A stretch of 64,000 nt of DNA from Corydoras sp. C115 (taxonomy: Eukaryota > Chordata > Actinopteri > Siluriformes > Callichthyidae), in contig JAFMOC010000006.1 of the NCBI GenBank assembly GCA_019802505.1, forward strand, positions 2,192,001-2,256,000. The letters are read 5' to 3'. The notes beneath the pieces are model-generated. The model worked only from the letters and a program-made list of their open reading frames with translations. It was not told the DNA's origin and made no database searches. Shown in pieces: positions 38,922 to 50,920 of this stretch. The number at the start of each line of letters is the position of its first letter. The stretch's first letter is position 1. Made by a program: the position numbers and the translations under genes.

Positions 38922-39420
38922 GTGCACTCACTGGCCAGGGCCGGGACTTTGCAGTTCTACAATTACATTCTGTAGTCCGTCTGTTTCTCTACATAATTTG
39001 TTAGTGTACTTTACTCTGTTCTCTGATGATCAGGACCCCAGCAGAGTAGGTATTATTAGGGTGGTGGATATAAGTGTATCAGACAGCTGTATGTTTTGAT
39101 TGTTGGACTGTTCTCTGTCCAGCAGCACTGCTGTGTCTGGTTCACTGATACCAGCACAACACACTGACACACCACCACCATGTCAGTATCACTGCAGTAC
39201 TGAGAATCATCCACCAACCTAATATTTCATTTGTTGGGGTCCTGATCATTGAAGAACATACTAAATGATACGAGGCTACTAACAAAGTATGTAGAGAAAC
39301 AGATCGAGTACAATGCATAATTGTAGAACTACAAAGTCCATCTATATGATCAGTGGAACTGAAAATACAGTGTTTGTAGAACTGAGGAAGTGTACCTAAT
39401 AAAATGGCCCGTGAGTGTTT
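38922..39420. mobile_element. Palindromic MITE (~0.5 kb)
   Basis: The ends CACTCACTGGCC and GGCCCGTGAGTG are inverted, and long interior arms match: TTTGCAGTTCTACAATTA against TAATTGTAGAACTACAAAG, and TTTCTCTACATAATTTGTTAG against CTAACAAAGTATGTAGAGAAA. No transposase. A fold-back DNA element with a diverged copy at 16870-17345. Confidence 0.8.
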
Positions 39421-40312
39421 ATGAATAATATGAATTATATTTTTCAAAATTTTCAATATGAAATTCTCTTAAATGTAAGACTATACATCACATTACTAAA
39501 TATATGTACATGACTCTTGTAATTATTGAGTTACACTGCAAAAAAATCTATGTTAAAAAAAATATATATAAACACAAAATCAAAATTTCTAAAAAAAAAA
39601 AAAATAGATTATCGTACTTAGAAATCTTTTCAAGTCAAAAACAGGATTTGTTACACATTTTTTCACAGAGTTTTTCATTTGTTAAGATATAATTTTAGCT
39701 GTGTGCCATTTCATTGACATTCCTGTAAAGGGAAATGTTACAGAATACAAAGACCATAAAATTGGTGAAGGTCTGATCATACATAATATTGGCTAAACTA
39801 AAACAGAATTTGTTGTATCTGTTTATCCCAATCAAGTTGCAGAACCCGCCTCAGTGCTCACTGAACAAAAGACAGGTAGTCTGCTAGTCCAACACAGGAC
39901 ACACACGCAAACATATTCACCCACAGTCCTCACATCAGGGGAGAGTTGAATATCTCCATTATACAGGATTGCCATTGTACTCAAAGTGATTGCAGAAAGT
40001 TAAATTCAAGAAAAGATTCTAAAACAAGCCTAGGGTGATTTTACTGTGACGCAAAAGCACCATCCACTGTATCACACTTTTATAAAACAAAATGCATTAT
40101 TGTAGAGATACAATGACATATCACTGGGATAGTACAGTGTCAAGAACTTTATGTACTTTATGCTTAAAAACAATTCTTCTTCTAAAAGTTATATGCCAGT
40201 ATTTTGTACCGTAATGAATTCCAGAAATGAATTCCAATTGAATCTCTTTTTTAGCAGTGCACCATGACCATTGCACCATAGACCATTGCAAAAATGAAAT
40301 CCTAACAAGTCA

Positions 40313-40687
40313 TCCATCCATCCAACCATCCATTATCTTCTGCTTTATACTATATTGGGGTCGCGTCGCGGGGGGGGGGGGGGGGGGGGGGGGGTTCCAG
40401 GGGAGAACGTTTCGGGCGCTGGGCAGATCCACCCAGGACAGGGCGCCAATCTATCGCTGGACACACACTCACGCACACAGACATGCACACATACACACTC
40501 TATATGGGGCAATTTGGAGAACGCAATTGACTTGACCATGTTTTGGACTGTGGAAGGACCAGAGAACCCGGAGGAAACCCACGCAGACACGGGGAGAACA
40601 TGAAAACTCCACCCAGATGGGGATTCGAACCGAGAATCCCTAGCGCTGAGAGGCGAACGTGCTAACCACTAAGCCACCGTGCCGCCC
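40313..40687 (-). mobile_element. SINE copy with 12-bp target-site duplication
   Basis: Full-length minus-strand copy. CCTAACAAGTCA flanks it at 40301-40312 and 40688-40699. It carries a G run of about 23 bases (40371-40394) where the consensus has a short G run, and a (CCAT)n tail. Confidence 0.93.
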
Positions 40688-41344
40688 CCTAACAAGTCAG
40701 AAAATCTACCTATTGTAGGTGTCTAACATATAAACAAATAGTAATTTACAATAGACATACAGTGTATTGTGTGTGTATTTAGTTCATGACTTAGTTCCCC
40801 TAGCAATGCCAAAAAAGTAAATATGAATCTAGCAGCGAAAGAAAACCTAAAGAAAGATTTAACGCTGTATGTTTTTTTCTTTTTAGGCAAACATGAAATC
40901 ATTTAAATCTGAAGAGTAAAATAATTTTGAAGATGGAATGGAATTAGCCGACATCTGACAATAAACAATAATACTTAGCAAAATGCATAAAAGATTTAAT
41001 CCAAAGAATTTTGTAAATCCACAAAATGTCATTAATCTGAGTTTAAAAAATATACTACTGTATGTATTTTATATAAAAATAAAAGGCTGATGGTGGAATT
41101 GCAGATATATTAACATAACCACTTCACCACTTCACTTGTTGGAGACAAACACACTGCCCCCTGCCTTATCTACCTCTCCATCTTGACCCTTAATAAATCA
41201 AAATGCAGAACACACAGAGAGTTAAGACAAACACATCTCAGATGGAAACCATCAACTCACCTGTTTGCCTGGCTCCGCAATTATTAAGCACACTCACACA
41301 GACACACACACACACATAAACACACACTATATGGGGTAATTGAG

Positions 41345-41620
41345 AGCATTAATTCATTCACAATCTTCTGCTTAATCCTCTACTAGTGTCGCAGGGGGAA
41401 ACTCATGCCCATCCAGGAGAGAAGGTTTTGGGCACTGGGCAGATACACCCAGTACAGGGCACGTGCACGTTCAGTCACATAGACACACACTATATGTTGC
41501 AATTTAGTGCATTCAAATTACCTTACACGGAGAACATGCAAACGCCACCCAGATTGAGATCCAACCTGTATCCCCAGTGCTGAGAAGAGAGCGTGCTGAA
41601 CAATAAGCCACTGTGGCAAA
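41345..41620 (-). mobile_element. SINE copy, minus strand, diverged
   Basis: CAATCTTCTGCTTAATCCTC, CATGCCCATCCAGGAGAGAA and a degraded head (AATAAGCCACTGTGGC). Part of the body is missing. Confidence 0.65.
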
Positions 41621-42084
41621 TGTCTACATAAGGAACACGGCAAACAACACAAAGGAACACGGATTTAACTAATACAATCAACAACAACAGGAGAGGGCTT
41701 TTGTTGTTATTGTTTGAGTGGTTATTGCCTCACAGCAAGAGGGGCATAGACTCGACTTTCAGTTAGAGACCTTTGGTTTATTCTACAAGTTGAAGGACAG
41801 CAAATATATGATAGTGAGTGATATCAAGGTTCTAATTTGCCATTGTGTGTATTTGTGTTTCTGTGTCTTCCCTGTTCAGGATGGGCAACCTCTCCAGGGT
41901 GTTTCCCTACTTTTCACCCTATAAGCACACTATATGTTTTAGGCTCCATCACGCCACGACACAAAACTGAATAAATCACTTAAATAAATAAAACTAACAT
42001 AATAATGTACAATTTCATAAAGTCATGTAACATTAAAAGTGTGTAAAAGTGCATTTTATATTAAGTGCCCCAAACTGCACATTT

Positions 42085-42360
42085 GTTGATTGATGTACAA
42101 TAAATTGATTGATTTTGCCTACTGTGTTTACACGCTGAGCAATTTGTCCTCCACATTTAGCCCCTCCATGCATTGACACACACATATACACACAAGTGTA
42201 TATGCAAGTGAGCACACATACCCAGAGCAGTGGACAGCCTTGTATACGGCACCCAGTGAGCAACTGGGTTAGGTGCACTTTAATCATAGCACTTGGTGAA
42301 ACTGTTAGTTGAAGTGGGTACCTTCAAGTCGCAGCACTGTTTTCTTAACCACAAGCCTAT
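42085..42360 (-). repeat. Fish interspersed repeat, inverted copy
   Basis: The complement of the 34150-34376 repeat: TTTGTCCTCCACATTTAGCC and GCACCCAGTGAGCAACTGGG. It contains a CA/TATA-rich stretch. Confidence 0.6.
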
Positions 42361-42610
42361 GACAGATGTGTCTATAAAAAAATTGTGATTAAAATAGATT
42401 TTTGTGAACAATGAACAGGAGGGAACATAAACATATATGTGGTCTTGTCTTAGATTTTAAGTCTGTATTAGGCATAATCCTAACTTAAATCGAAATTATC
42501 TATATCCACCTCAATATTGACAAGTTTTAATTGGGTGGTTGATCACTATCTAGTCTTATAGTCTTAAATGTGTTAATACCAATCACCTTTGTGTAATAAA
42601 TGATATAAAT

Positions 42611-43128
42611 GTGGGTGGCATGGTGGCTTAGTGGTTAGCACATTCGTCTCTCAGCTCATCCAGGTTTGAATCCCAATATGGATGGAGTTTCCATGCTTTC
42701 CCCGTGTCTGCGAGGGTTTCCTCTGGGTTCTCCAGTTTCCAACTACAGTCCAAAAACATCGATCGATCCATCCATCCATCCACTAGATATACTCAGGACA
42801 GGGCGCCAATCTATCCCAGAGAAAACCCATGCGGACACAGGGAGAACATGGAAACTCCACCCAGATTGGGATTTGAACCGGGAATCCCTAGTGCTGAGAG
42901 TGCTAACCACTAAGCCACCATGCCGCCCTTCAAGGTAAATTGAATGCTCTAAATTGCCTCATATAGTGTGTGTGTGTGTCTGTGTGAGTGACAGTACGCC
43001 CAGCGATAGATTGGTGCTCTATCATGGGTGTATCTGCCCAGCGCCTAAAATGTTCACCCCTGGATGGGCATGGAGAACCCCCCTAGTAGAGGATTAAGCG
43101 GAATGAAAAAATAATGAATGAATGATTT
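42611..43128 (+). mobile_element. Composite of two SINE copies in opposite orientation
   Basis: A plus-strand copy (42611-42765: GGTGGCATGGTGGCTTAGTGG head) is interrupted by a minus-strand copy (42766-42930, entering at a (CCAT)n tail and leaving at CTAAGCCACCATGCCGCCC) and resumes at 42931 (TTCAAGGTAAATTGAATGCT) to the AATGAATGAT tail at 43128. One SINE has inserted into another in reverse. Confidence 0.8.
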
Positions 43129-44460
43129 AAATGTGTACTAATAAAGCTATTTTGTGCTCTAAGTTTTTTGCAATATGGTCTGAATGTTCTGGTTAAAATC
43201 ATGTTCTAGTTCCAATTGTTCATCCCTGTTTCTTACTCTTTAGTTAGGTACTGTTTGTGCTGAATGTGAGAACAGCAATGTGACTGCAGCATCATTCAAC
43301 ACAATTCTCTTTCTAAATCTACAATGTTGTTCTGAATACTTAGTTCTGCTGATTTAAAATTCATGTGACCTTCTGGAACCCAGTCTGGCAGACAAAAAAT
43401 ACCAAGCAATATTTCTTTAAAAGTTTATATAAATATAAAATGCATTCTCTTTATGTAAACCACCTTCAAAGACTTACCTTTCCAGCACCCTTATTTACAG
43501 TATATGCTTAAACCGCAACATCTTCAGCTGCTATTAATGAGGTAGTCACACTACACTGCTTCCTATCATTGGAATGGAGAGCTAGGGACAATAGGGAGGC
43601 CAAACTACCAAGTGGAGACAAAGGAGTCAGTAGGATGAAGTCTGAGCTGCTATGGGGATTTGGTGTGAGTTTGATACATGTTCTGAAGGGGGGCAGGGCT
43701 GTGGGAATCGTGTAGACCCACTACAGCATATTGTTGCATGCACAGCCCAGAATAATTACAGGCTTGTTCCAAAAGAAAACGCTCAGTGAAACAAGATTTT
43801 CTTTTTTGCACTATTCAGTTTGTTTAAGGTACAGAAATGTTCACTGCAGAGACAGATGCATAATTCTTAAAATATAATTATGGCGCAGGGTGGCTCCTTA
43901 ACTTCTTTAATCTTTGTTTTTGTGTCAGTAGGACTCTTTGACAGATAATTTTTTACATAATGCATATTAATTTCCAGGTGGATGTTAAGTTGTTTAACGA
44001 AATATAATGTTATCATTTTTAAATAAATATATTTTTGTTAATTAATATATTTATTTGAACATTTTCCTAAAAGGGATCATGATTTGTTCCGTTAGTGGAT
44101 GAAATTTACAGCTGTAGCTGGTTCCACCATGCATACAGAATGTAATTGTTTATAGAGAACGAAACATTAGTGACCTACACAATGATGACTGTTTTGTCTG
44201 TATACAGAAGTAATTCTACCTCCAAACAGCTGACGTTATTTACGAACACACAAGACTCATCCTTGAACACACATAAAAGGTCCTTGAACAGTTGCTCCAG
44301 GGCATGGTGCCCTCAGGGAAAGCTAAAGATGTGAAAATATTCCCTTGTTATTAAGCCACTTTCCTTCTATAAACCACTCGTAAGAAGCTCAATCAAGGTG
44401 AGGCAGTAGAAATGAATAAAGTGGATGATTCACAACAATACATCAAGAAACACAAACGCA
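43129..44460. other. Intergenic; one unique island at 43540-43760
   Basis: No gene recognised. 43540-43760 is unique and GC-richer (GGGAGGCCAAACTACCAAGT; GGGGGGCAGGGCTGTGGGAA) and lacks coding potential, so it is a candidate noncoding element. The rest is AT-rich. Confidence 0.4.
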
Positions 44461-46972
44461 AAAAAAGGATCACATAAAATGATCATTTTAATATTTACAG
44501 AATGGAAATTGAGCTTAAGATTGTCACTTTTTCACAGCACACACACAATGCACATCCAAAGCATCGAAAGAAAATTTCCAATCATAAAATGAAGCCCCAG
44601 AATCAAGTGTTTGAAGATAAGCAGATTGTCATCTACAGTATATTAACTACAGCACTAACACTGGAGTACCTGTTCGCTAGAAAATATGTTAATAAAAAAA
44701 CATATATTAACTCTAACGGCACTTCTATAAGTCTATATAAAAATGTCAGTTTAGTAGCATTTTCCTTTATGCAAGTCTTTGCACAAGAAAGACAATAAAT
44801 ACTTCTTGATTACACAATTTCACAGTCTTAGCCCTAGATGACAATATTCCAGTATTACTGCTTACATTCTGACTACCATTTCAATTTCGATTAATTTTTT
44901 TCTTTCGACTTCATGTAAGAACTCAGTCTGTGTTTTGGAAGCATGTCAGGAAGAAAGTTCTAACAGTTTTCATTGCTGGTCAGCTGGGATGCACCTCCAG
45001 TTCTTATCATATTTAACTATTTATGGCCTAAAACCATTGCAATGCCATTCTAACTTTTTTGTGTTATATTTAAAAAGCTTCAATAGTATTAATTAATAAG
45101 AAAACACAATATTCAGTTGCTTACTTCATGCCGGGTCAGGACTGCTATACACCAGTTACGGGCCTACGCAAATGCCCAATAAAATGTCAACAAGGCACAA
45201 ACTGTGTAAATTATTACTTTAACGCACATATACCAGTCCTGTTAGACACTTCCTCCTAATAGTTAAGCATTTCAAGTACAGCACCCTAAATAGGTCAGTA
45301 ACCGCTGCATTAAACATGAGTTCACAGGGGAAAATGAAAACATTCCTGTATGCTCCGTTTTCTTTTGTTTACACTCCACGATTTCCAGTTTTATAATGTA
45401 TTATACAGATGTTCAAATAAACACCAATCATGAAAGATTTGAATGAATTCAGACCCAGCTGCCATTAAGTATGCAATGAAGCTGAAATGGTTTGTGGTGA
45501 AATCTGGTAGGTAATCCGTTCAGTACAAGTTTACAATACAGACATACTGTAGCCATTTGTAACAGCACTAGTAAATAAAATCCAATGGTTCTGCGACCCA
45601 TTCAGTAGTTGAGTACAATTTTGATGTTCCTTAACGGGATGCCATCTGATAAAAGGAATCTGTGGATTGATCGAAGGACATTTACTGGTTGTCAGCATTA
45701 GCAAGTTTGATGTGTATGAGAATCCAATCTGTATCTTACAGTAATACAGTTCAGCTGTTTTTTTTAAATCACAACAGTCCAAGCCAAGGTCAAAGCAAGG
45801 AAGACTTGACATTTCAAGACATTAAAATTCCAGATGTTCTTCGAAATCTGATAAATAATGCATATGTACAATAAATATACAATTAGGAATAGCAGCCTAC
45901 AGAATATCAGTGTTGTATCTACAGTCTATGGTGCACAAAGTAAGTGCATATTACATGAGTTACAGTGAAATGATATAAACGCATATACAGCAACTGATTT
46001 TACAATCAATTCATACCGAGAGCACAACTGCTTACACTTCAAATGAAACAACACCAAACCCTGAACCAAATGTAGTAATAAATATTAATTCTAATCAAGT
46101 TTTCTCAGGAAGAACAAAAAAATGTCGCATGGACTTTAGTGCCTGTTGCCATTAGAACTAACCGCCGAGCAATTCTTCCATTGTGAACTTTAATCCACGC
46201 CAAACATTTAAAGAGGACAGAGATGAACATCGTTCCACCATTTGCCCTGTATTTTTTGGTGGTTAGTGTCTTCAGTTTTACTTTTCACATAGAATATACA
46301 GACGCCACTAAATAAAGTGTTAGCAAAGAAACAAATTATTTCAGTCTCATCCACAATCTTCATTGCAACCTCCTTCAGGTTCTTATAAATAGAAGCAATC
46401 TCATTTTGTTTAGAAATGGTTTCTGCATCACTTACAATAATGAAGGCAATATCAATCTTATAGATTGCGTATGCAGTAACTGCGTTTCTTCATATTTTTA
46501 TATAGTTAACAAGGTCCTTAAATAAAACAAATGACCCTGATTCCACAAGAGCAAAACTAAAAACTTTCAACAAGTTTTCACCACTGCTCCAAAACAGAAT
46601 AGGTATACCTTCTAAATTAATATCCATATTTCAAGAAAATGTTAAAATGACTAATTTTGATACAGTGTTTTAACCAGTAAGTAAGAAGCAATTATAATTA
46701 ACATAAGCTCATTCGTCATTCACTTCATGTTTTTCCCGCCTGTGTTTACATAAGTGCATCAGAAGCCTTCATCTCGCACCTCTCCACTCCATGGAAGGCC
46801 AGAAGTCTTAATGACATCCATCACGTACATACATCCTGTTTAATGTGTAGCTATCGAAAGATATTGGGGTTCTGAGCCAATCACCACTGTGGATTACATA
46901 CTTCATATCTGTGGGAGCAGGATGTAGTAGAAGCAGCTTTCAGAAAATGAAATAGGGTGATCTGAGAGGCTC
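44461..46972 (-). other. zbtb42: Probable long 3' UTR / downstream region of zbtb42
   Basis: A block of 2.5 kb with no SINE, MITE or microsatellite, in a window where SINEs otherwise occur every 1-2 kb. It directly follows the zbtb42 stop on the minus strand. Long AT-rich 3' UTRs are usual for this gene family. No canonical minus-strand AATAAA was found near the stop; the variant ATTAAA occurs near 46186 and 44485. Transcript extent is inferred, not seen. Confidence 0.4.
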
Positions 46973-48496
46973 TTAACTAATAGCCAGGGTCTTGACGAGA
47001 GCACAGTGGAACTTACGGATGTGACGGTACAGGTCCCCTGATTGTGTAAACCGTCGCTCACACCACTTGCAGGCATGAGGTTTTTCTCGTGTGTGCACCA
47101 CCGCATGCCGGCTCAGATTGTGCGAGTACTGGAAGCTCTTGCCGCACGTGGCGCAGGTGTAAGGCTTCTCGCCCGAGTGGGTGCGTTCGTGACGCTTCAG
47201 CGTGTAAGCGCACGAAAAGGTCTTGCCGCACTGCGCGCAGGTAGGCACCGAGGCGTCGGGGGAAAGCTTGGCACGCACGCCCTCTCGCTCCCGGAAGTGT
47301 GAGCTCAGGTGTGGCTGCAGTGCGTGAGGTGTCGGAAAAGCCTTGCTGCACAGAGGGCAAACGCAGACTGGCAGGGTACTCGCTGGGGGAAGAAGTGCTC
47401 CGATGTCTGAGGAGGCCAGTTCATCTTCATCATCCTCCTCCTCGCTGTTCACCCCTCCTCTCCTTCGAGCCTCAGCTCCCTCCTCTCGGCCGTGGCCGCG
47501 TACCTTTTGTCCCACTAACACACTCACACTCGCTTGCATCCCCTCCTCCTCCTCGTCCAAGCCCACCACCTCCTCCTCTTCATCCTCCATCATCAGGTGG
47601 TCCTCCGGGGGCAGCAGAGTGCCATTTTTGCCACGAAAGAGGGCATCGAACTCTGTCATGGGCATGCTATTCCCAAAGCCAGCACCCCCACCCTCCTCCT
47701 TTACTGACAGCGCGTCATGTTCATCTCGAGCGAGCATCTCCGTGCCCTGCTGCTGCCTGTCGAGGGCCAGCTGTCCTGCATCTCGGCTCGACAGTGCCTT
47801 CAAAGATAGGTCCAGCGCACTGTCCATGTCATCGGGTGCCCTGGACCTCTGGGACACGCTGCTGACGTCTGCGTTGGTTTTTCCAGCTGTTCGCACGAGG
47901 GCCTCGGCCTCAGCCGACACATAATTGACACCTACAAGGGCTAGAGACCCACCGAGGTGACCGTTCGCCTTCTGCCTAACCGACACCGGCCTATTGCAAT
48001 CTGTGATGTCATACGTGTCATCTGTCGTTTGGCCTCTTAGTGGCATTTTGCTGGGCTGCAGCTCACTATCACACAGACCCTCCCTGTCCAGGAGACTTAC
48101 GCTGTCAACAAGTTTCTCTTCCAGGGAGTACAGCTCCTTTTCTTTCAGTCGGCCCTTGCACACTTTGACGATGTCATACATGTGCAGGTAGCTGGCGGCG
48201 GCCAGCACGTCTTCCATGGGTAGCGTGCTGAACTCCAGCTTTCCCTCATACATAAACTCTAGAAGCAAGCCGAACGCCGGTGCCGTCACAATGTCACTGT
48301 TCAGGCGCACCACGTCTCGCGTGTCTAGCTGGTCCCGGTAAAACAGGTGGAAGTACATGCTGCATGAGGCCAGCACAGCCCGATGTGCCCGGAACCGCAC
48401 CGCTCCAACCAGCACGGTGCAGTCACACAAGAAGCCCTGATGACGCTGCTGACTCAGACACTGCAGCAACTGGCGGCTGTGGTCCGGGAATTCCAT
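46973..48496 (-). CDS. zbtb42: Zinc finger and BTB domain protein 42
   Basis: A nuclear DNA-binding repressor of the ZBTB18/ZBTB42 (RP58) family. The start chosen is [15 protein letters not shown], the conserved family N-terminus, giving 507 codons in one exon; an upstream in-frame Met at 48592 reads through intron sequence. BTB/POZ domain at residues ~13-125 ([39 protein letters not shown]). The middle is variable and acidic, with an LDLSLK motif and Glu-rich runs. Four C2H2 fingers at about 380-400, 420-440, 448-468 and 476-497, with linkers HSGEKPYT and HTREKPHA; it ends [12 protein letters not shown]. The features KGRL, CPLCSK, AKLSPD and ALVK-type end, plus siva1/adss1 linkage, favour zbtb42 over zbtb18, though it is longer than human ZBTB42 (422 residues). 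Confidence 0.93.
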   Translation of the reverse strand: MEFPDHSRQLLQCLSQQRHQGFLCDCTVLVGAVRFRAHRAVLASCSMYFHLFYRDQLDTRDVVRLNSDIVTAPAFGLLLEFMYEGKLEFSTLPMEDVLAAASYLHMYDIVKVCKGRLKEKELYSLEEKLVDSVSLLDREGLCDSELQPSKMPLRGQTTDDTYDITDCNRPVSVRQKANGHLGGSLALVGVNYVSAEAEALVRTAGKTNADVSSVSQRSRAPDDMDSALDLSLKALSSRDAGQLALDRQQQGTEMLARDEHDALSVKEEGGGAGFGNSMPMTEFDALFRGKNGTLLPPEDHLMMEDEEEEVVGLDEEEEGMQASVSVLVGQKVRGHGREEGAEARRRGGVNSEEEDDEDELASSDIGALLPPASTLPVCVCPLCSKAFPTPHALQPHLSSHFREREGVRAKLSPDASVPTCAQCGKTFSCAYTLKRHERTHSGEKPYTCATCGKSFQYSHNLSRHAVVHTREKPHACKWCERRFTQSGDLYRHIRKFHCALVKTLAIS

Positions 48497-48515
48497 GCTT
48501 CTCTCATAACCTGAC
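48497..48515 (-). promoter_or_regulatory. zbtb42: Splice acceptor before the zbtb42 coding exon
   Basis: On the minus strand a pyrimidine-rich tract and CTTGTCAG precede GTTATGAGAGAAGC and the ATG, placing an acceptor at 48510/48511 with 14 bases of 5' UTR in the coding exon. This argues against translation from the upstream Met at 48592. Confidence 0.7.
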
Positions 48516-49100
48516 AAGGAGAACAGGAAAAACCGGATGTTAAATAAACTCAGGGTGAGGCGTTCTGCTGCAAGTACATCAAAACAGGCCATAGCAATAT
48601 GTTAGCATTAAAGACCACTGGAGACAAACTGAAGTAAACCTCAAACAGAGCTGTTTAAAAACAAAACAGTGATTTAAAATCAGGATAAAATCCAGCTCAA
48701 GAACAAAAGATGTCAAAACAATGTAGGACTTTTCGAAATCCTTGCTGCAAAACAATCCTTTAGACACAAATATTGATACTATAGACTAAAAACAGCTGAT
48801 TAGATGCTACTTAAATGCTCTTTGACAAATTAACAACTCTAAAAAATGCATTTAGATTTAGAAGTTTTACAAGTTGTCCTGAAGAACACGGTTCTTAGAA
48901 ATGACTCCAATAAAGATTCAGATTCGAAGTTTGAAAAGAACTTGCTTCCAAACCACGTGTCCAGGTACATTTATCTTTAACCATCGGAACCCTCGAGGTC
49001 CACTCCTGCCCACCAAATACAGCATTAATTTCATTTTCCTGATGGGAACTCACATCCTAAAAGCTTATAAAAGCCTAGGGTCCCGCACTGGCGTTTCTGC
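48516..49100 (-). other. zbtb42 5' intron
   Basis: AT-richer sequence between the coding exon and the GC-rich upstream region; no gene or repeat recognised. Confidence 0.5.
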
Positions 49101-49844
49101 AGGACATTTAAAAGGTTCCATTGGAGGGATCCACCAAACAAACAGGCGGAACGACTACGGACTCAAAGGCAATGACTTTCAGGCGGCAGCCGCACAGCCG
49201 CACACGGGACGAGCAGCGCAGTACCCGGGCTCGTACCTGAGGAACGACGAGTCGCTCGGGATAGAAAGCTCTTCTTAACCCTCGCTGGGAGTCGGCGCAT
49301 GGAAGCGACTGAGTGAAGTGAACTGGTGGCCCTGTGCGCTAATTATCCCGCAAGCTGTGGAGTCAGCTGCTCTGACATCAGCGCCGTGCAAACGCTACCT
49401 CCAGCTGTGCTCGCCTTTCCGCCATATGTTACTCCCGATCCAGCGACTGGGGAGAAATCTCGGTCTGGAGCCAACGTTTAGCGACGCGTTCTTCTTCTCG
49501 CCAGGACTTTAGCGTCAAGCCGAAGATGAATGTTAGAGTTCGCCCACTCGTCCCCGTAAAGTTTAGACTGTCCCAAACTTTGCGGAAAGCTACACAGTGA
49601 GACTTGGAACTTTTCCCCCAAAGCAAACTTGCACGCGCTGCTTTTAATAACAGATCATAGAAAAGGGCGGCGTACGAATATGAGCTCGTAACAAACCGAC
49701 GTGCCGTTTGCTTGTCTACAGCTGTTTAGACTTCACAGAACACCGAGTGCGTGACGTACGGCTGCACAGCAGTTCTTACACACGCAGTCACTTCGACAAG
49801 AATATAAATTTAGTCTGGTGGACGACTTCAGCTGCACGGTTCTC

Positions 49845-49848
<4 letters not shown>

Positions 49849-49893
<45 letters not shown>

Positions 49894-49894
49894 T
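49849..49894. repeat. (GT)n(GA)n compound microsatellite
   Basis: A GT run of about 20 bp is followed by a GA run of about 24 bp within the zbtb42 upstream CpG region. Confidence 0.9.
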
Positions 49895-50207
49895 TTAAAG
49901 ACGAAGCACCTTGACCACTGCACTGCGCGGAGACGAACCCGAAGCTCACACAACTTTAAAGCTCCATCTGTCACAGAAAGCTACTTACACATGCGCGCTG
50001 CTTTTTCCTGCTTCTTCACAAGTTCCAAGCCGCTTTCATGATGTGGAGCCAGATGTCGGTGTCTCCCAGTCCTGCTTATTTCACTCCTCTGTATCTCTCT
50101 CTCTCGCTCGCTCGCTCGCCCCGCTGCACCGTGTCAGTCAGGTCGCTGAATGAGCTGATCTCGCGATAACGAGAGCTTGCTGCTGTAGTTGAGGCTGAGC
50201 TCAGTGC

Positions 50208-50266
50208 TCGGCGGTGGCAGCGGCGGCGGCGGTGGCAGCAGCAGCGGCGGCGGCGGCGGCAGCGCT
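50208..50266. repeat. GGC/AGC trinucleotide tract in zbtb42 upstream region
   Basis: About 17 imperfect GGC, GGT and AGC triplets in a row. If transcribed leftward this gives a GCC/GCT-rich, structured 5' UTR. Confidence 0.85.
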
Positions 50267-50445
50267 GCACGTCTCTCTTGCACCGTTCCCTTCTGCTCAC
50301 AGCTGTACTCGCTCCTCACTACTCACCCAAGGAGTCACAGGCAACCCCGCCTCCTAAATCTCTCCTTTAAAAGCAGCCAGTTTCGAATCTCGGTGCATGC
50401 CTGCCATTCTAACTCCGGAAATGTTTGATCAGTGACTCCTTAACA

Positions 50446-50796
50446 TTCATTCATTCATTCATTATCTCCCGCCCCATCCTCTACCAGGGTCGCGGTGGGG
50501 CTCTCCATGCCCATCCAGGGAGAATATCCCGGGCCGGGCAGACAGACCCAGGACAGGGCGCCAATCCATCGCTGGGCACACACCCACCCACACAAACACA
50601 CTCCATATGGGGCAATTTTTTTGAGAATTCAATTGACTTCATCCATGTTTTTGGACTGTGGGAGGAAACCGGAGAACCCGGAGGAAACCCATGCGGACAC
50701 GGGGAGAACATGGAAACTCCACCCAGATGGGGATTCGAACCGGGAATCCCTAGCGCTGAGAGGCGAATGTGCTAACCACTAAGCCACCGTGCCGCC
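50446..50796 (-). mobile_element. SINE copy with 12-bp target-site duplication
   Basis: Full-length minus-strand copy. GACTCCTTAACA flanks it at 50434-50445 and 50797-50808. It carries C-rich variants (CCCGCCCCATCCTCTACCAG) suggesting a subfamily shared with 50921-51270. Confidence 0.95.
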
Positions 50797-50920
50797 GACT
50801 CCTTAACAATTCGAGGAATTTAAATGTAAAATATCAGAACAGGCCACTGGAGATGAACATGAAATGAATGATTATAAAAACACTACATAAAAACATGAAA
50901 TAACTTAAATACATTATACA

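Larger units (their letters stand above)
49101..50345 (-). promoter_or_regulatory. zbtb42: CpG-rich promoter and noncoding 5' exon of zbtb42
   Basis: The CpG density and GC content are the highest in the window (for example CGCACAGCCGCACACGGGAC near 49190 and GGACGAGCAGCGCAGTACCC near 49207). It includes a TCTCGCGAT motif at 50160-50168. A GCN-repeat segment lies at 50211-50265. It is consistent with a CpG-island promoter driving zbtb42 to the left through one or more noncoding exons; the exact exon borders cannot be fixed by eye. Confidence 0.6.

Noticed and set aside
31242..46972. akt1 expected by synteny between siva1 and zbtb42
   Set aside because: No PH-domain or kinase exon was recognised in any frame by eye, though very short exons could be missed.
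47299..47924. Two long plus-strand open frames (188 and 193 codons) opposite zbtb42
   Set aside because: Ser/Pro-rich composition mirrors the acidic and GC-rich coding strand; no domain. They are shadows of zbtb42.
48497..48592. In-frame upstream Met extending zbtb42 by 32 residues
   Set aside because: The extension is encoded by the pyrimidine-rich end of an intron with a CTTGTCAG acceptor; the family start is MEFPDH.
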